DNA of 64,000 nt from Aquibium sp. A9E412 (GCF_030398335.1 NZ_JAOAOP010000001.1:1-64000); one strand, 5' to 3'; shown: positions 1 through 8,736, numbered from the stretch's first letter. A program made the numbers and translations. Notes: generated by a model not told the origin, from the letters alone.

Positions 1-1
1 G

Positions 2-667
2 GCGGCGCTCGGCGCCGCGGCCGGCGCGCGCGAGCCGCCCGCCGCGCCGCGCTGGCGGGCGCTGTTTCGGGGGCCCGCTGTGGCGCTGCACGCCATCGCC
101 CTGTCGTTCGGCGCCACCTCGGCGATCTATATCTCGTTTGCCGCCGACCGCGTCGCGCAGGCCAGCGGCCTGGCCGGGCTTCCGGCAGAGGCGTCGTCGG
201 CGATCGTGTTCGTCGGCTACGGGACGTTCGGCCTGCTCGGCCTCGCCACCGGGCGCGCCAAGGCGGTGGCCGGCCTGCCGGGCCTGCTGCGTGGGCTGCT
301 CGCTGCCTCGGCGCTCTCGCTCGCGCTGGTCGCGGCGGTGCCGGCGTCGTGGCCCGGTGTGGTTCTGTCGGCCGGGCTTCAGGGCGTCTACGTGATGATG
401 ACGAGCGCGGTCCTCGCCTTCTGGTCGGAGCGCCTGTTTCCGACGCTGCCCTCGTTCAGCTTCACGGCCGCGCTGCTGGCGGTCGGCGTCGGCAACGTCG
501 CGGGGCCGGTGGCCGCGGGACTTATTTCCGACGCGGTCGGGTCCGGCACGATGTTCTTCGGCGCGGCGGCGATCTCGGCGGCGACCGCCATCGCGGTGCG
601 GCCGCGGCACGTGCAGGAGCGGCCGGCCGGCGCTTGGCCGGGGGCGGGCGCGCACACCAATAATTGA
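2..667 (+). CDS. MFS transporter, C-terminal part (YbfB/YjiJ-like)
   Basis: The reading frame is open from the first bases of the window, so the start and N-terminal half lie outside. The visible ~220 residues contain several Ala/Leu/Val/Gly-rich membrane segments, followed by the stretch AFWSERLFPTLPSFSF and a Gly-rich helix (VGVGNVAGPVAAGLI). This is the C-terminal layout of 12-helix major facilitator proteins, and the FWSERLFP region reminds me of the YbfB/YjiJ group. It would move a small solute across the inner membrane; the substrate cannot be told. It ends in a short hydrophilic tail. An ATG at 80 exists but lies inside the membrane domain and is not the real start. Family call good, subgroup tentative. 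Confidence 0.75.
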   Translation, partial: AALGAAAGAREPPAAPRWRALFRGPAVALHAIALSFGATSAIYISFAADRVAQASGLAGLPAEASSAIVFVGYGTFGLLGLATGRAKAVAGLPGLLRGLLAASALSLALVAAVPASWPGVVLSAGLQGVYVMMTSAVLAFWSERLFPTLPSFSFTAALLAVGVGNVAGPVAAGLISDAVGSGTMFFGAAAISAATAIAVRPRHVQERPAGAWPGAGAHTNN

Positions 668-748
668 CAATAAGGAACTCCCGGCGGCACGAGACGTGCG
701 AGAAGGTGCAACCTCATCTACTGCCGCCACGGCTACGACGCCGAGACG

Positions 749-943
749 TTGGCGAACGAGCCGCTGCACATCTACGTGGCCGGCGAGGCCGATCCCCAGT
801 ACGAGCCGATCCTCGACGCGCGGGCGCGCGACGACACGGCGCTCAACGGCGAGGACGACGAGGTGTGCCGGCTGATGCAGACCTTGACGTTCTCCGCCGA
901 TCCGGCGACCGACCTCAGGGACCTGCTGGCGCGCGCCGAGTGA
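749..943 (+). CDS. Small hypothetical protein or gene remnant
   Basis: A short acidic frame starting at TTG 749 encodes about 64 residues with HIYVAGEADPQYEPI and a DDEVCRLMQ segment. The same frame is open upstream to a stop at 671-673 and reads sensibly through NLIYCRHGYDAETL, but has no ATG or clear ribosome-binding site there. Composition is protein-like rather than the Arg/Ala pattern of shadow frames, so it may be the C-terminal remnant of a larger gene joined to unrelated DNA after the MFS gene. I do not recognise the family. Confidence 0.35.
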   Translation: MANEPLHIYVAGEADPQYEPILDARARDDTALNGEDDEVCRLMQTLTFSADPATDLRDLLARAE

Positions 944-961
944 GGCCGTCCGCCAGGCCGC

Positions 962-1348
962 TCACAGGATGGCGGTGGCCTCGACCTCGACCAGGAACTC
1001 CGGCCGTGTGAAGCCGCCGACGATCATCAGCGTCGACGCCGGCTTGACCGCGAGGTCGCGCAAGAACGCGTCGCGCACGGCCATGTAGTCCTGCATGTGC
1101 GCGCGCTCGGTGACATAGGCGTTCAAGCGCACGATGTCGGCCTTGCCCGCTCCGGCCTCGGCGAGGATCGCCGCGATGGCGTCGAGGCACAGTCCGGCCT
1201 GGCCGGCGACCGTGTCGGGCACGGTGCCGTCCTGGCGCACGCCGAGCTGGCCGGAGGTCACGATGAGCGTGCCGGCCGGCCGCGCGATGCCGTGCGAATA
1301 GCGCCCGAAGGGCGGGTGGATGGTCGACGGGGCCAGCGGCGTGTTCAT
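962..1348 (-). CDS. RidA/YjgF-family protein lacking the canonical arginine
   Basis: 128 residues, the usual length of the RidA/YjgF/UK114 fold, with the typical TSGQLGV and DIVRLNAYV segments. Canonical RidA deaminates reactive enamines/imines and uses an Arg in a PARS motif near residue 105; here the aligned stretch reads PAST, so this Arg is absent, while the late Glu (VEVEA) is kept. It therefore probably belongs to one of the other Rid subgroups that occur in catabolic operons. Its ATG overlaps the stop of the TetR gene upstream (ATGA at 1345-1348), and it appears to be the last gene of the 8318-to-962 transcription unit. It may act on a hydrolysis-prone intermediate of that pathway; this is inference. 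Confidence 0.85.
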   Translation of the reverse strand: MNTPLAPSTIHPPFGRYSHGIARPAGTLIVTSGQLGVRQDGTVPDTVAGQAGLCLDAIAAILAEAGAGKADIVRLNAYVTERAHMQDYMAVRDAFLRDLAVKPASTLMIVGGFTRPEFLVEVEATAIL

Positions 1349-1983
1349 GCCGTGCCCCGGTCGGCTTGCGGCCGGGCGAGGCCGCAGCGCGCCAGCACGA
1401 GCTCGGTCGCCTCGCGGATGATCCGGTCGGCGTCGAGCGCCTCGCCCTCCGGCGTCTCGAGCAGGGTGCGCACCTGCGCCTCGTATTCGGCGTAGTGCTG
1501 GGTGACCGCCCACATGTTCATCTGGAACAGGACCGGGTCCACGGGGCGGATCAGGCCGGCGTCGATCCAGGAGCGGATGACCGCCGAGGCCTCGTCGACG
1601 GCCGCCTTCAGCTCGCCCCAGTGCTGCGACAGGACCGAGGCGCCGCGCGCCACCTCGCTGGCGAACAGGCGGGAGACCTCGGGGTGCTCCAGGGCGTGGC
1701 GCATCTTGCGGTCGATGTAGGAGCAGATCACCTCGGCCGGATCGGAGGAGCTGGTCGAGAAGAAGAAGATGTCCTTCCACTCGCCGACGATGAACTGCAG
1801 CGCCTCTTCGTAGAGCTCCTCCTTGGAGGTGATGTAGTAGTGGAGCTGCGCCTTGGTCAGCCCGGCGGCCGCCGCGATCGCCTGGGTCGACGTGCCGGCC
1901 AGGCCGTTGCGGGCGAACTCGCCGATCGCCGCATCGAGGATGGCGCGGCGGATCTCCAGGCGGCGCCTGCGGGTTGCCGACAT
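1345..1983 (-). CDS. TetR-family regulator, RutR-like
   Basis: 212 residues from ATG 1983, the same length as E. coli RutR. An alternative ATG at 2019 adds 12 residues but has a poorer ribosome-binding site (1983 is preceded by GAAGG at good spacing). The N-terminal helix-turn-helix covers about residues 10-55 (AGLTKAQLHYYITSKEELY). The C-terminal half matches RutR closely as I remember it, including HPEVSRLF, IDAGLIRPVDP and MWAVTQHYAEY. RutR senses uracil and controls pyrimidine catabolism, so the ligand here may be a pyrimidine-like ring. It lies between the binding-protein gene and the RidA gene and probably controls the operon it sits in. Confidence 0.88.
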   Translation of the reverse strand: MSATRRRRLEIRRAILDAAIGEFARNGLAGTSTQAIAAAAGLTKAQLHYYITSKEELYEEALQFIVGEWKDIFFFSTSSSDPAEVICSYIDRKMRHALEHPEVSRLFASEVARGASVLSQHWGELKAAVDEASAVIRSWIDAGLIRPVDPVLFQMNMWAVTQHYAEYEAQVRTLLETPEGEALDADRIIREATELVLARCGLARPQADRGTA

Positions 1984-2207
1984 CGTCGCGCCTTCGGGAA
2001 CGGTGGAGAGCTGGGTCATGCGAACCGCGTCGTTTCGCTCTCGACACAGGGCAGGGGCGTCGCCGTGCGGGCCGTGTCGCGGGGTCTTGTCGTGGCGCTG
2101 CGGCCGCGCGAAGCGGCAGCGGCGATGGAACAGCATCCGGCAGCCGCGCGCAAGCATCGCGCCCCGGCCCGGGCGGCCCGCCGAAGCCGGCCGCCCGCTG
2201 CCGGCCG

Positions 2208-3221
2208 TCACTCGGCCGTGAGGCGCTGCTTGATGTCGATGCCGTGCCCGGCATTGACGAACTCGGTCGTGGCGACCTTGGAGACGTCGACGGCGCCGGG
2301 CTCGATGATGCCCGAATCCACGGCGAGCTGGTGGAACGCCGCGATCCGCGACTGCGACATGGCGCCGATGCCCTTTTCCAGCGCCTCGCCGACATCGATG
2401 TTGCCGAGCGCTTCGAACTGGGCCATCTCCTTGTCCAGCTTCTCGACGGTCATCTCCGGGTTGGCGGCGATGATCGCCTCGTAGGCGGCGGTGCGGTCGC
2501 CGTAGAGGTAGTTGTACCAGCCCTCGATGGAGGCGTTGACGAAGCGCTGAACCAGATCCGGGTTCTCGTCGATCAACTGCTGGCGCGTCTCGATCGTGCT
2601 GCCGTAGGTGCTCCAGCCCTGGTCGGCCAGCAGATAGGTGTCCACCTCGGCACCCTGCGCCCTGGCATAGATCGGCTCGGCGGTGCCGTAGGCCTGCTGC
2701 ACGACGTCCTCGTCGCTCAGGAACTGGGCGAGGTTGTAGCCGTAGGGGCGGAGCTGCTCGTTGCGGAAGCCGTGCACGTCGACCAGCCACTTCCAGAAGC
2801 TGAACTGCGCGTCCTTCGACATCAGGACGGTGGGCGCGGACGAAAGGTCCGCGAAGCCGTCGTAGCGTCCGGCATGGGTCATCAGCGCCTGCGGGTCGCG
2901 CTGGAAGAACGCCGCCACCACCGTGGTGGGAATGCCGTTGCGCACGTTGTCGAAGGACAGGAGCAGATTGCCCGTCATCAGGAAGTCGAGCCGGCCGGCG
3001 GCCAGCATCGGCCGGTTGTTCATCTGCGGGCCGCCCATCATGATCTCGACGTCCAGCCCGTACTTCTCGTAGGTGCCGTCCACCTGCGCCTGGTAGAAAC
3101 CGCCATGGCCGCCCTGCGCGAGCCAGTTGGTGCCCATCACCACCTTGTCGGCGGCGAAGGCGAAGCCGGCGCTTGCGGCGGCCGCGAAGGCGGCGAGCGC
3201 CGCCGTGATTGCATGTCTCAT
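2208..3221 (-). CDS. ABC transporter substrate-binding protein (NMT1/THI5-like)
   Basis: 337 residues. An N-terminal signal peptide (MRHAITAALAAF... ending near AFAADK, cleavage around residue 23) sends it to the periplasm. The mature part begins KVVMGTNWLAQGGHGGFYQA and continues KYGLDVEIMMGG, the pattern of the NMT1/THI5-like binding proteins that serve NitT/TauT-type importers for pyrimidine precursors, taurine, nitrate and similar solutes. It lies 29 bp after the FAD-oxidase gene and is the natural partner of the permease (5823-6710) and ATPase (6691-7509) upstream in the same unit. Substrate not readable from sequence; the neighbours suggest a cyclic amide or pyrimidine-like compound. 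Confidence 0.9.
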   Translation of the reverse strand: MRHAITAALAAFAAAASAGFAFAADKVVMGTNWLAQGGHGGFYQAQVDGTYEKYGLDVEIMMGGPQMNNRPMLAAGRLDFLMTGNLLLSFDNVRNGIPTTVVAAFFQRDPQALMTHAGRYDGFADLSSAPTVLMSKDAQFSFWKWLVDVHGFRNEQLRPYGYNLAQFLSDEDVVQQAYGTAEPIYARAQGAEVDTYLLADQGWSTYGSTIETRQQLIDENPDLVQRFVNASIEGWYNYLYGDRTAAYEAIIAANPEMTVEKLDKEMAQFEALGNIDVGEALEKGIGAMSQSRIAAFHQLAVDSGIIEPGAVDVSKVATTEFVNAGHGIDIKQRLTAE

Positions 3222-3250
3222 GATCCTTACCTCTCCCCTGCCGGAGTTTC

Positions 3251-4633
3251 TCACTCTGCTCTCGCCATGTCGGCGGTCCAGCCCCGGGTCTTGCCGGGGT
3301 TCATCAGGCCGTAAGGGTCGGCCTGTTTCTTGAACTCGATCTGCGCGGCATCGATCTCCTTCATGCCGCCGTCCTCGATGGTGACGACGTGCGGGTCGAA
3401 GATCGTGCAGCCGTCCGTCTCTTCCAGCTCGGCAATCAGCGCATACATCGCCTCGCGGCCCTGCCAGCGCACCAGCGGCAGCGCGAAGATCTGGATGTCG
3501 CCGCCCATCCGCGCCATCTCGTGGTGCCAGTAGATGCTGTCGCCGTACCGGTGCATCTGGCGCATCACCAGATCGGGATCGAAGGGGCGCGGATATGCGA
3601 CCTGCAGATAGGTCCAGCTGCGGTCCGCCTTGAGCGCCTGAAGCGTGGTGTGGTTCCAGCCGCACTCATAGGCCGGCTGCAGCCCCGCCGCCCTGATCTC
3701 GGGCTTGGTCATGGCGAACGAGATGCGGCCGCCCGCCGCCTCGGCCCTCGCGGTGAAGCGCGCCATCTCGTCGGGCGCGACCATCGCGAAGACGGCGTCG
3801 CGGTCGTCGGGGAACAGCGCGCCGAACTTGCGGTAATAGGCGGCGAAGCGGCGCTCGACGGCCGTCAGCAGATAGCAGTCGAGACCCTCCTCCTGGGCGC
3901 CCTGGGCGAAGCGCAGCGCCGTGCCGTAGCCGTCGAACAGGGCGGCGCAGTGCACCCACTCGGTCGCCCGGGTGAGCGCCAGCTCGAGCTCGACCACGAT
4001 GCCATTGGTGCCATAGGCGTGCTGGACCTTCTGGATGTCGGCGTCGAACAGCTCGATGACGCGCGGCTCCGGCTCCACCGTGACGACCTTGGCGTAGGTG
4101 ATGTTTCCGGGGTCGCGCAGCATGCCGTGGCGCAGCGAGCCGATGCCGCCGGAGCCGCCGGCGAGAAAGCCGCCGATCGTGGCAAGCTGCCGGGTGGAGG
4201 GATACATCAGCAGCTCCTGACCCGTCTCGCGCACCGCGTCGTCGAGCCGCGAGATGCGCGCCCCCGCCTCGACCCGCACGGCGCCGTCGCGGATCGCGAT
4301 CACGCGATCGAGCCGCGTCAGGTCCATCACCACGCCGCCGTCGAGCGGCACGCACTGGCCGTAGTTTCCGGTGCCGCCGCCGCGCAGCGTCAGCGGCACG
4401 CGGTGCCGGGCCACCGCGCCGGCGATCCGCTCGACCTCGTCCTGCGTCTGCGGCAGGATGATCAGCTCGCCGATCCGCCCGTCGAGCTGCTCGTTGAGGA
4501 TCGGCGAGTACCAGAAATAGTCGCGCGACCTCGCGTCGAGATATTTGGGGTCGTCGTGCCAGCGGATGCCCTCCATCTCCGCCTTGAAGGCGTCCCAGTC
4601 GACGGCGCGTCGCGGTCTTTCCCACTTGGTCAT
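3251..4633 (-). CDS. FAD-linked oxidase (VAO/FAD_binding_4 type)
   Basis: 460 residues, no signal peptide. The N-terminal FAD domain has LPQTQDEVERI, the pyrophosphate loop LRGGGTGNYGQCVPLDGG and the second FAD segment around TIGGFLAGGSGGIGS (about residues 145-170). The C-terminal end NPGKTRGW resembles the 'NPGK' ending of glycolate/D-lactate-type oxidases. Such enzymes oxidise alpha-hydroxy acids, alcohols or amines with FAD. The ATG overlaps the stop of the amidohydrolase upstream (ATGA at 4630-4633), indicating translational coupling. In this operon it may oxidise a product released by the amidohydrolase or creatininase; substrate unknown. Confidence 0.85.
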   Translation of the reverse strand: MTKWERPRRAVDWDAFKAEMEGIRWHDDPKYLDARSRDYFWYSPILNEQLDGRIGELIILPQTQDEVERIAGAVARHRVPLTLRGGGTGNYGQCVPLDGGVVMDLTRLDRVIAIRDGAVRVEAGARISRLDDAVRETGQELLMYPSTRQLATIGGFLAGGSGGIGSLRHGMLRDPGNITYAKVVTVEPEPRVIELFDADIQKVQHAYGTNGIVVELELALTRATEWVHCAALFDGYGTALRFAQGAQEEGLDCYLLTAVERRFAAYYRKFGALFPDDRDAVFAMVAPDEMARFTARAEAAGGRISFAMTKPEIRAAGLQPAYECGWNHTTLQALKADRSWTYLQVAYPRPFDPDLVMRQMHRYGDSIYWHHEMARMGGDIQIFALPLVRWQGREAMYALIAELEETDGCTIFDPHVVTIEDGGMKEIDAAQIEFKKQADPYGLMNPGKTRGWTADMARAE

Positions 4634-5817
4634 GTCGGGCCTTTCTGTGCGGTGTCTGTCAGCGGACGTCCCCGGCGCCAGACCCGGCGCGCAGCGCGCG
4701 GGTGGCTGATCAGGTCGTCCATGTCGGTCGCGTCGAACCAGATGAAATCGGCGCTTCGGCCGGCGGCCACGGCGAGGGAGACGCCGCACCATGCGGCGGC
4801 GGCGCCGGTGATGCCGGCGAGCCACCGCGTCGGGTCGAGGTGGCCCGACAGGACGACGGCGCGGTAGGCCTCGAGCGGGTCGTAGCTGCCGTAGGGGTAG
4901 AAGCCGTCCTGCACGTTGTCGGAGGCGATCAGAATGTCGACGCCCGCCGCGCGCGCCTCGTGCAGCGGCGCGAGGCCGCGCAAGCGCGGCGTGCGGCCCG
5001 GCGCGGCGTCCTGCAGCCAGGCATTGGTGGTCGGCAGCACCGTCAGGCCGAGGCCGGCCTCGCCGCCGCGCGCCAGAACCGCGTGCACCTCGTCGGCCGG
5101 CCGCACCGAGAGCGCGCAGCCGTGGCCGCAGAGCACCCGGCCGGCAAACCCTCTGCCGGCCGTTTCGGCCACGATGGCATCGAAGCCGCGCGCCTCGGGC
5201 TCGAGCCCCTCGTCGACGTGGAAATCGAGATGGAGACCGGCGGTCTCCGCCAGGTCGAAGACGCGGGCGATCTTCCGGTCGGCGTCGGCATTGCGGTAGA
5301 CGAAGGCGCCGAGCACGCCGCCGTCGGCGGCGACGCGCCGGGCGATGGCCGGTCCGGCTTCGGCGAGCAGGTCGAGCGGCGTCAGCGAGGCGAGCTGCAG
5401 CTCGACCGAGCCGCGCCACTCCTGCTTCAGCTCGTTGAGGACCGACCAGGCGAGCGGCGCGGCCGGCTCGTTCCAGTCGACATGGCTGCGCATCACGCCG
5501 ACGCCGTTGGCCCAGGCCGACTGCAGCGCCCGGCCGGCGCGCGCGCGCAGGTCCCGTTCGCTCCAGCCGGCGCGGTCCGCCGCCATCAGGTCGATGGCCT
5601 CGAAGAGCGTGGACGGCCGCGCCGACAGCCGGTCGCGGGTGAAGGTCTTGTCCAGATGGACGTGGGCATCCGCCAAGAGCGGCAGCAGCAGCCCGCCGCC
5701 GGTGGCCGCGGACGGGGCGAGGGCGGCGATGCGGCCGTCGGCGACGGCAAGGCGCCAGAAGCCGTCGCGGCCGGCAATCCGCAGCCCGTCCAGCACGGCG
5801 TCGGGTTGGTTGAGCAC
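4630..5817 (-). CDS. Cytosine-deaminase-like amidohydrolase
   Basis: 395 residues from GTG 5817, placed just after the permease stop (5823-5825). No ATG is suitable; the frame is open farther upstream but overlaps the permease. Metal-site motifs of the CodA/AtzC-type amidohydrolase superfamily are in order: DAHVHLDKTF (His-x-His, about residue 50), FHVDEG, GHGCAL and ASDNVQDGFYPYGSYDPLEA with the catalytic Asp. The SDN...D...P.G..D pattern is typical of the cytosine deaminase branch, which hydrolyses C-N bonds in cytosine, isoguanine, creatinine or related rings. Translationally coupled with the oxidase that follows. A deaminase acting on the imported ring is the best guess. Confidence 0.85.
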   Translation of the reverse strand: MLNQPDAVLDGLRIAGRDGFWRLAVADGRIAALAPSAATGGGLLLPLLADAHVHLDKTFTRDRLSARPSTLFEAIDLMAADRAGWSERDLRARAGRALQSAWANGVGVMRSHVDWNEPAAPLAWSVLNELKQEWRGSVELQLASLTPLDLLAEAGPAIARRVAADGGVLGAFVYRNADADRKIARVFDLAETAGLHLDFHVDEGLEPEARGFDAIVAETAGRGFAGRVLCGHGCALSVRPADEVHAVLARGGEAGLGLTVLPTTNAWLQDAAPGRTPRLRGLAPLHEARAAGVDILIASDNVQDGFYPYGSYDPLEAYRAVVLSGHLDPTRWLAGITGAAAAWCGVSLAVAAGRSADFIWFDATDMDDLISHPRAARRVWRRGRPLTDTAQKGPT

Positions 5818-5822
5818 GGCGT

Positions 5823-6710
5823 TCAGTTCTCGCGCTTGATCTCGCTTTCGTGCCAATGCCCGAGAACGGCCTTCGACAGGAAGCTGGTCAGCAGGAAGAT
5901 CACGACGCCGAGCAGCGACACCAGGAAGAGGGCGGCGAACATGCGCGGGATCTCGTTGCGGAAACTGGATTCCAGGATGCGCGAGGCCAGCCCGGTGTTC
6001 TGCCCGGCCGTGCCGGCCACGAACTCGGCCACCACGGCGCCGATCAGGGCGAGGCCGCCGGCGATCTTCAGCGCCGCCATGAAGTAGGGCAGGGCGGACG
6101 GCACGAGCAGCAGCCGCAGCCGCTGCCACGGGCTCGCCTGGTAGAGCGTGAAGAGGTCGCGCAGGTTGTGGTCGGCGCTGCGCAGGCCGATCGCCGTGTT
6201 CGACAGGATGGGAAAGAAGGCGACGATCCAGGCGCAGATCAGAAGCGCCACGAAGGTGTCGTGCACATAGATCAGGATGAGCGGCGCAATCGCGATGACC
6301 GGCGTCACCTGAAGGATCACCGCGAAGGGAAACAGGCTGATCTCGACGAGGCGCGACAGCGCGAAGACCATGCCCAGCGCGACGCCGCCGACGATCGCCA
6401 GCAGCAGCGACAGGAGGGTCAGCTTCACGGTGAACCACATCGACGGCAGCAGGCTGCCGAAATCGCTGGCCAGGGTGGCGGCGATGCGGCTCGGCGCCGG
6501 GATCAGATAGTGCGGCACCTCGTGGTACCACACCAGGCCTTCCCAGATCGCCAGCGCGATGGCCAGCGCGCCGAGCGGCATCAGCACCCGCAGCCGCCGC
6601 TCGCGCGCCGCGCCGCGCGCGATGCGCCGGCGCATGTCCGGCTCGGCCGCGGAGCCGGAAGCGGCGATGCCGGCGGCGGCAGCCGTGAGCTCAGTGGTCG
6701 ATGTCGACAT
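5823..6710 (-). CDS. ABC transporter permease (NitT/TauT type)
   Basis: 295 residues with about six membrane helices after a ~50-residue cytoplasmic N-terminus. The cytoplasmic coupling loop with the EAA-like signature lies near residues 195-215 (NLRDLFTLYQASPWQRLRLL). IPAPSRIAATL and EFVAGTAGQNTGLA are typical of the nitrate/taurine/pyrimidine permease group. The start (ATG 6710) lies inside the 3' end of the ATPase gene (20 bp overlap), so the two are coupled. It forms the inner-membrane channel of the importer with the ATPase and the binding protein at 2208-3221. Confidence 0.92.
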   Translation of the reverse strand: MSTSTTELTAAAAGIAASGSAAEPDMRRRIARGAARERRLRVLMPLGALAIALAIWEGLVWYHEVPHYLIPAPSRIAATLASDFGSLLPSMWFTVKLTLLSLLLAIVGGVALGMVFALSRLVEISLFPFAVILQVTPVIAIAPLILIYVHDTFVALLICAWIVAFFPILSNTAIGLRSADHNLRDLFTLYQASPWQRLRLLLVPSALPYFMAALKIAGGLALIGAVVAEFVAGTAGQNTGLASRILESSFRNEIPRMFAALFLVSLLGVVIFLLTSFLSKAVLGHWHESEIKREN

Positions 6711-7509
6711 GGTCCAGGGTCTCCTCGAGCGCGGCGCTGACCACGCGGCAGTTCTCGGCATAGGCGGGGCTGTTGCGATAGCGGTCGGTGCGCGGGTGGT
6801 CGCCGGCCAGGTCGATCTCGCTCACCACCCGGCCGGGCCGCGCGGCCATGATGACCACGCGGCTCGACAGGTAGACCGACTCGAAGACCGAGTGGGTGAC
6901 GAAGATCACCGTCAGGCCATGCCTCTCCCAGAGCTTGAGGACGTCGTTGTTGAGCTTGAAGCGCGTCATCTCGTCGAGCGCGGCGAACGGCTCGTCCATC
7001 AGCAGGAGGCGCGGCCGGGTGACGAGCGCCCGGGCGATCGACACGCGCATCTTCATGCCGCCCGACAGCTCGCGCGGATAGGCGCGCGCGAAGCGCGTCA
7101 GGCCGACCGAGGCGAGGGCCTCCTCGACGCGGTCGCGCGCCTCCCGGCGCCGCATGCCGCCGAGCCGCAGCGGCAGGAAGACGTTGTCGAACACCGTCGC
7201 CCAGGGCATCAGCGTCGCCTCCTGGAAGACGAAACCGGTGTCCTGTCCGCCGGTCTGCTCGCCGGGCCGGTGTCCGTTCACGGTGATCTCGCCGGCCGAG
7301 ACCGAGAGCAGCCCGGCGATCATCTTGAGCGCCGTGCTCTTGCCGCAGCCGGACGGGCCGAGGAAGCTGATGAACTCGCCCTGCCGGATCGTCAGGTTCA
7401 TGTCGCGCACGGCGACGGTGCCGTTGGCGAACTGCTTGTGGACGCCGGCCATGCGGATCATTTCGGGACCGCGCACGCGGTCGGCCGAGACGGCGGCTTC
7501 AGCGGTCAT
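6691..7509 (-). CDS. ABC transporter ATP-binding protein (NitT/TauT type)
   Basis: 272 residues. Walker A GPSGCGKST near residue 52, Q-loop FVFQEATLMPW, signature LSGGMKMRV, Walker B LLLMDEPFAALD and H-loop VTHS are all present, so it should be active. The short length without a C-terminal regulatory domain, and the ATLMPW form of the Q-loop, fit the TauB/SsuB/ThiZ group. It starts 8 bp after the creatininase stop and overlaps the permease gene by 20 bp. It energises uptake of the operon's substrate. Confidence 0.93.
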   Translation of the reverse strand: MTAEAAVSADRVRGPEMIRMAGVHKQFANGTVAVRDMNLTIRQGEFISFLGPSGCGKSTALKMIAGLLSVSAGEITVNGHRPGEQTGGQDTGFVFQEATLMPWATVFDNVFLPLRLGGMRRREARDRVEEALASVGLTRFARAYPRELSGGMKMRVSIARALVTRPRLLLMDEPFAALDEMTRFKLNNDVLKLWERHGLTVIFVTHSVFESVYLSSRVVIMAARPGRVVSEIDLAGDHPRTDRYRNSPAYAENCRVVSAALEETLDHVDIDH

Positions 7510-7517
7510 GGGGCTCC

Positions 7518-8318
7518 TCACCAGGCCGGGGTGTTGTCGAGCCACGACACCGGGGCGCGGTCGATCTCGGAGAACAGCTCGACGAGCCGCGCGGTGGCGA
7601 AGGCGAGGGTGGCCTCGCCCTTCTCCGCGGTCGCCGCGGCGGCATTGCCGCAGGCGCCCTGCGGATGCATGTCCTGCGCCTGCCAGGCCGGCTTGGCGCC
7701 GCCGGCCAGGGCGATGTGGCGGTAGTGCCGGCTCCACTCGTGGCTGAGCGGGCGGAAGTCGCGCGCCTCGGCCATGGCGACGTTGCCGGGGTCGAGCGCG
7801 AGCATGACCGAGGTCTCCATGTCGCCGGCGTGGATGCCGTGCGTCATCTCCGCCTCGTCGTAGGTTCCCGGCGGCATGCCCTGGCCGAACCAGTTCACGC
7901 AGAAGGCCAGCATGGCGTGGCGCACGCGCAGCTCGCGGGCGACGATGTCCATCGTGCTGATGTTGCCGCCATGCGCGTTCAGAAGCACCAGCTTGCGCAC
8001 GCCCGAGCGCGCCACGCAGGCGCCGATCTCGCACCACATGGCGATCAGCGTCTCGGCGGAATGGGTCAGCGTTCCGGGATAGCGCAGGTGCTCGTTGCTC
8101 TTGCCGATCGCCTGGGTGGGCAGGAAAAGCACCGGGCTTTCGGCCGGAAGCGCGTCGGCCAGGCGCGCGACGATGCCGTCGGCCACGCAGGCGTCGACCT
8201 TCATCGGCAGATGCGGCCCGTGCTGCTCGGTCGCCCCGACGGGGAGCACGGCGATCAGCCTCTCATGGTCGAGCCGGGCGAACTCGGCGCTGGTGTAGTC
8301 GGACCAGTACCGCTTCAT
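7518..8318 (-). CDS. Creatininase-family amidohydrolase
   Basis: 266 residues, the normal family length. Metal-binding residues of the creatininase fold are visible: PVGATEQHGPHLPMKVDA (Glu, His, Asp), NAHGGN and GDMETSVML. Family members open cyclic amides (creatinine to creatine) or hydrolyse formamide groups (3-dehydro-scyllo-inosose hydrolase, FAPy deformylase). It is the first gene of the minus-strand unit 8318 to 962, behind an AT-rich promoter region. Together with the deaminase-like amidohydrolase it suggests ring opening of an imported cyclic amide. Exact substrate not determinable. Confidence 0.88.
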   Translation of the reverse strand: MKRYWSDYTSAEFARLDHERLIAVLPVGATEQHGPHLPMKVDACVADGIVARLADALPAESPVLFLPTQAIGKSNEHLRYPGTLTHSAETLIAMWCEIGACVARSGVRKLVLLNAHGGNISTMDIVARELRVRHAMLAFCVNWFGQGMPPGTYDEAEMTHGIHAGDMETSVMLALDPGNVAMAEARDFRPLSHEWSRHYRHIALAGGAKPAWQAQDMHPQGACGNAAAATAEKGEATLAFATARLVELFSEIDRAPVSWLDNTPAW

Positions 8319-8736
8319 CGTCCCACCCCGTCTGCGCCGCAGCCGACGGGGGCGGGCGTCGCCCGCCGACGCTCGGCCGGCCGGCCGCGGGGCCGAAGCG
8401 ACGGGCGCGGCGGATAGTCGACGCGGCGCCGGAGCGGCTTTCGGGCGGGCGCCTTCGACGCCGCCGGGGGATCCTCGTTCATCGCTCACCGCCTCCCTCG
8501 GTCGGGGAATAGAAACAAAACCATAGCAATCGGTCAAACTTTTTGGTAGGTTTTTGCAACACCTTGAATTTCCATCTGTTTTTTCGAGCGGTTGAGGCAA
8601 GGTTTCAGAGACGGGGAGGGCCCGCCGGTGGTCTGCCGGACGGGATGGCCGGCCTTGCGCGCCGGGCGCGGAAGCAGCGCCGCCGGCGCGCAAGGCGAGC
8701 GGCGCCCCCCGCAGACCGACAGGAAAGGACAGGCCG
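8319..8736. other. Divergent intergenic region
   Basis: 418 bp between the divergent creatininase and reductase genes. I see no convincing gene in it. The part next to creatininase is very GC-rich; the centre (about 8505-8590) is distinctly AT-rich and is where promoters for both directions would be expected. AGGAAAGGA just before 8737 is the ribosome-binding site of the reductase gene. Confidence 0.6.
8509..8537 (-). promoter_or_regulatory. Candidate sigma-70 promoter of the creatininase operon
   Basis: On the minus strand TTGACC (8537-8532) is followed after 17 bp by TTCTAT (8514-8509), in the AT-rich core of the intergenic region and pointing to the creatininase gene about 190 bp away. 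TTGACC is also one half of the E. coli RutR operator (TTGACC...GGTCAA), but the matching second half is not present, so operator identity is open. Confidence 0.4.
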
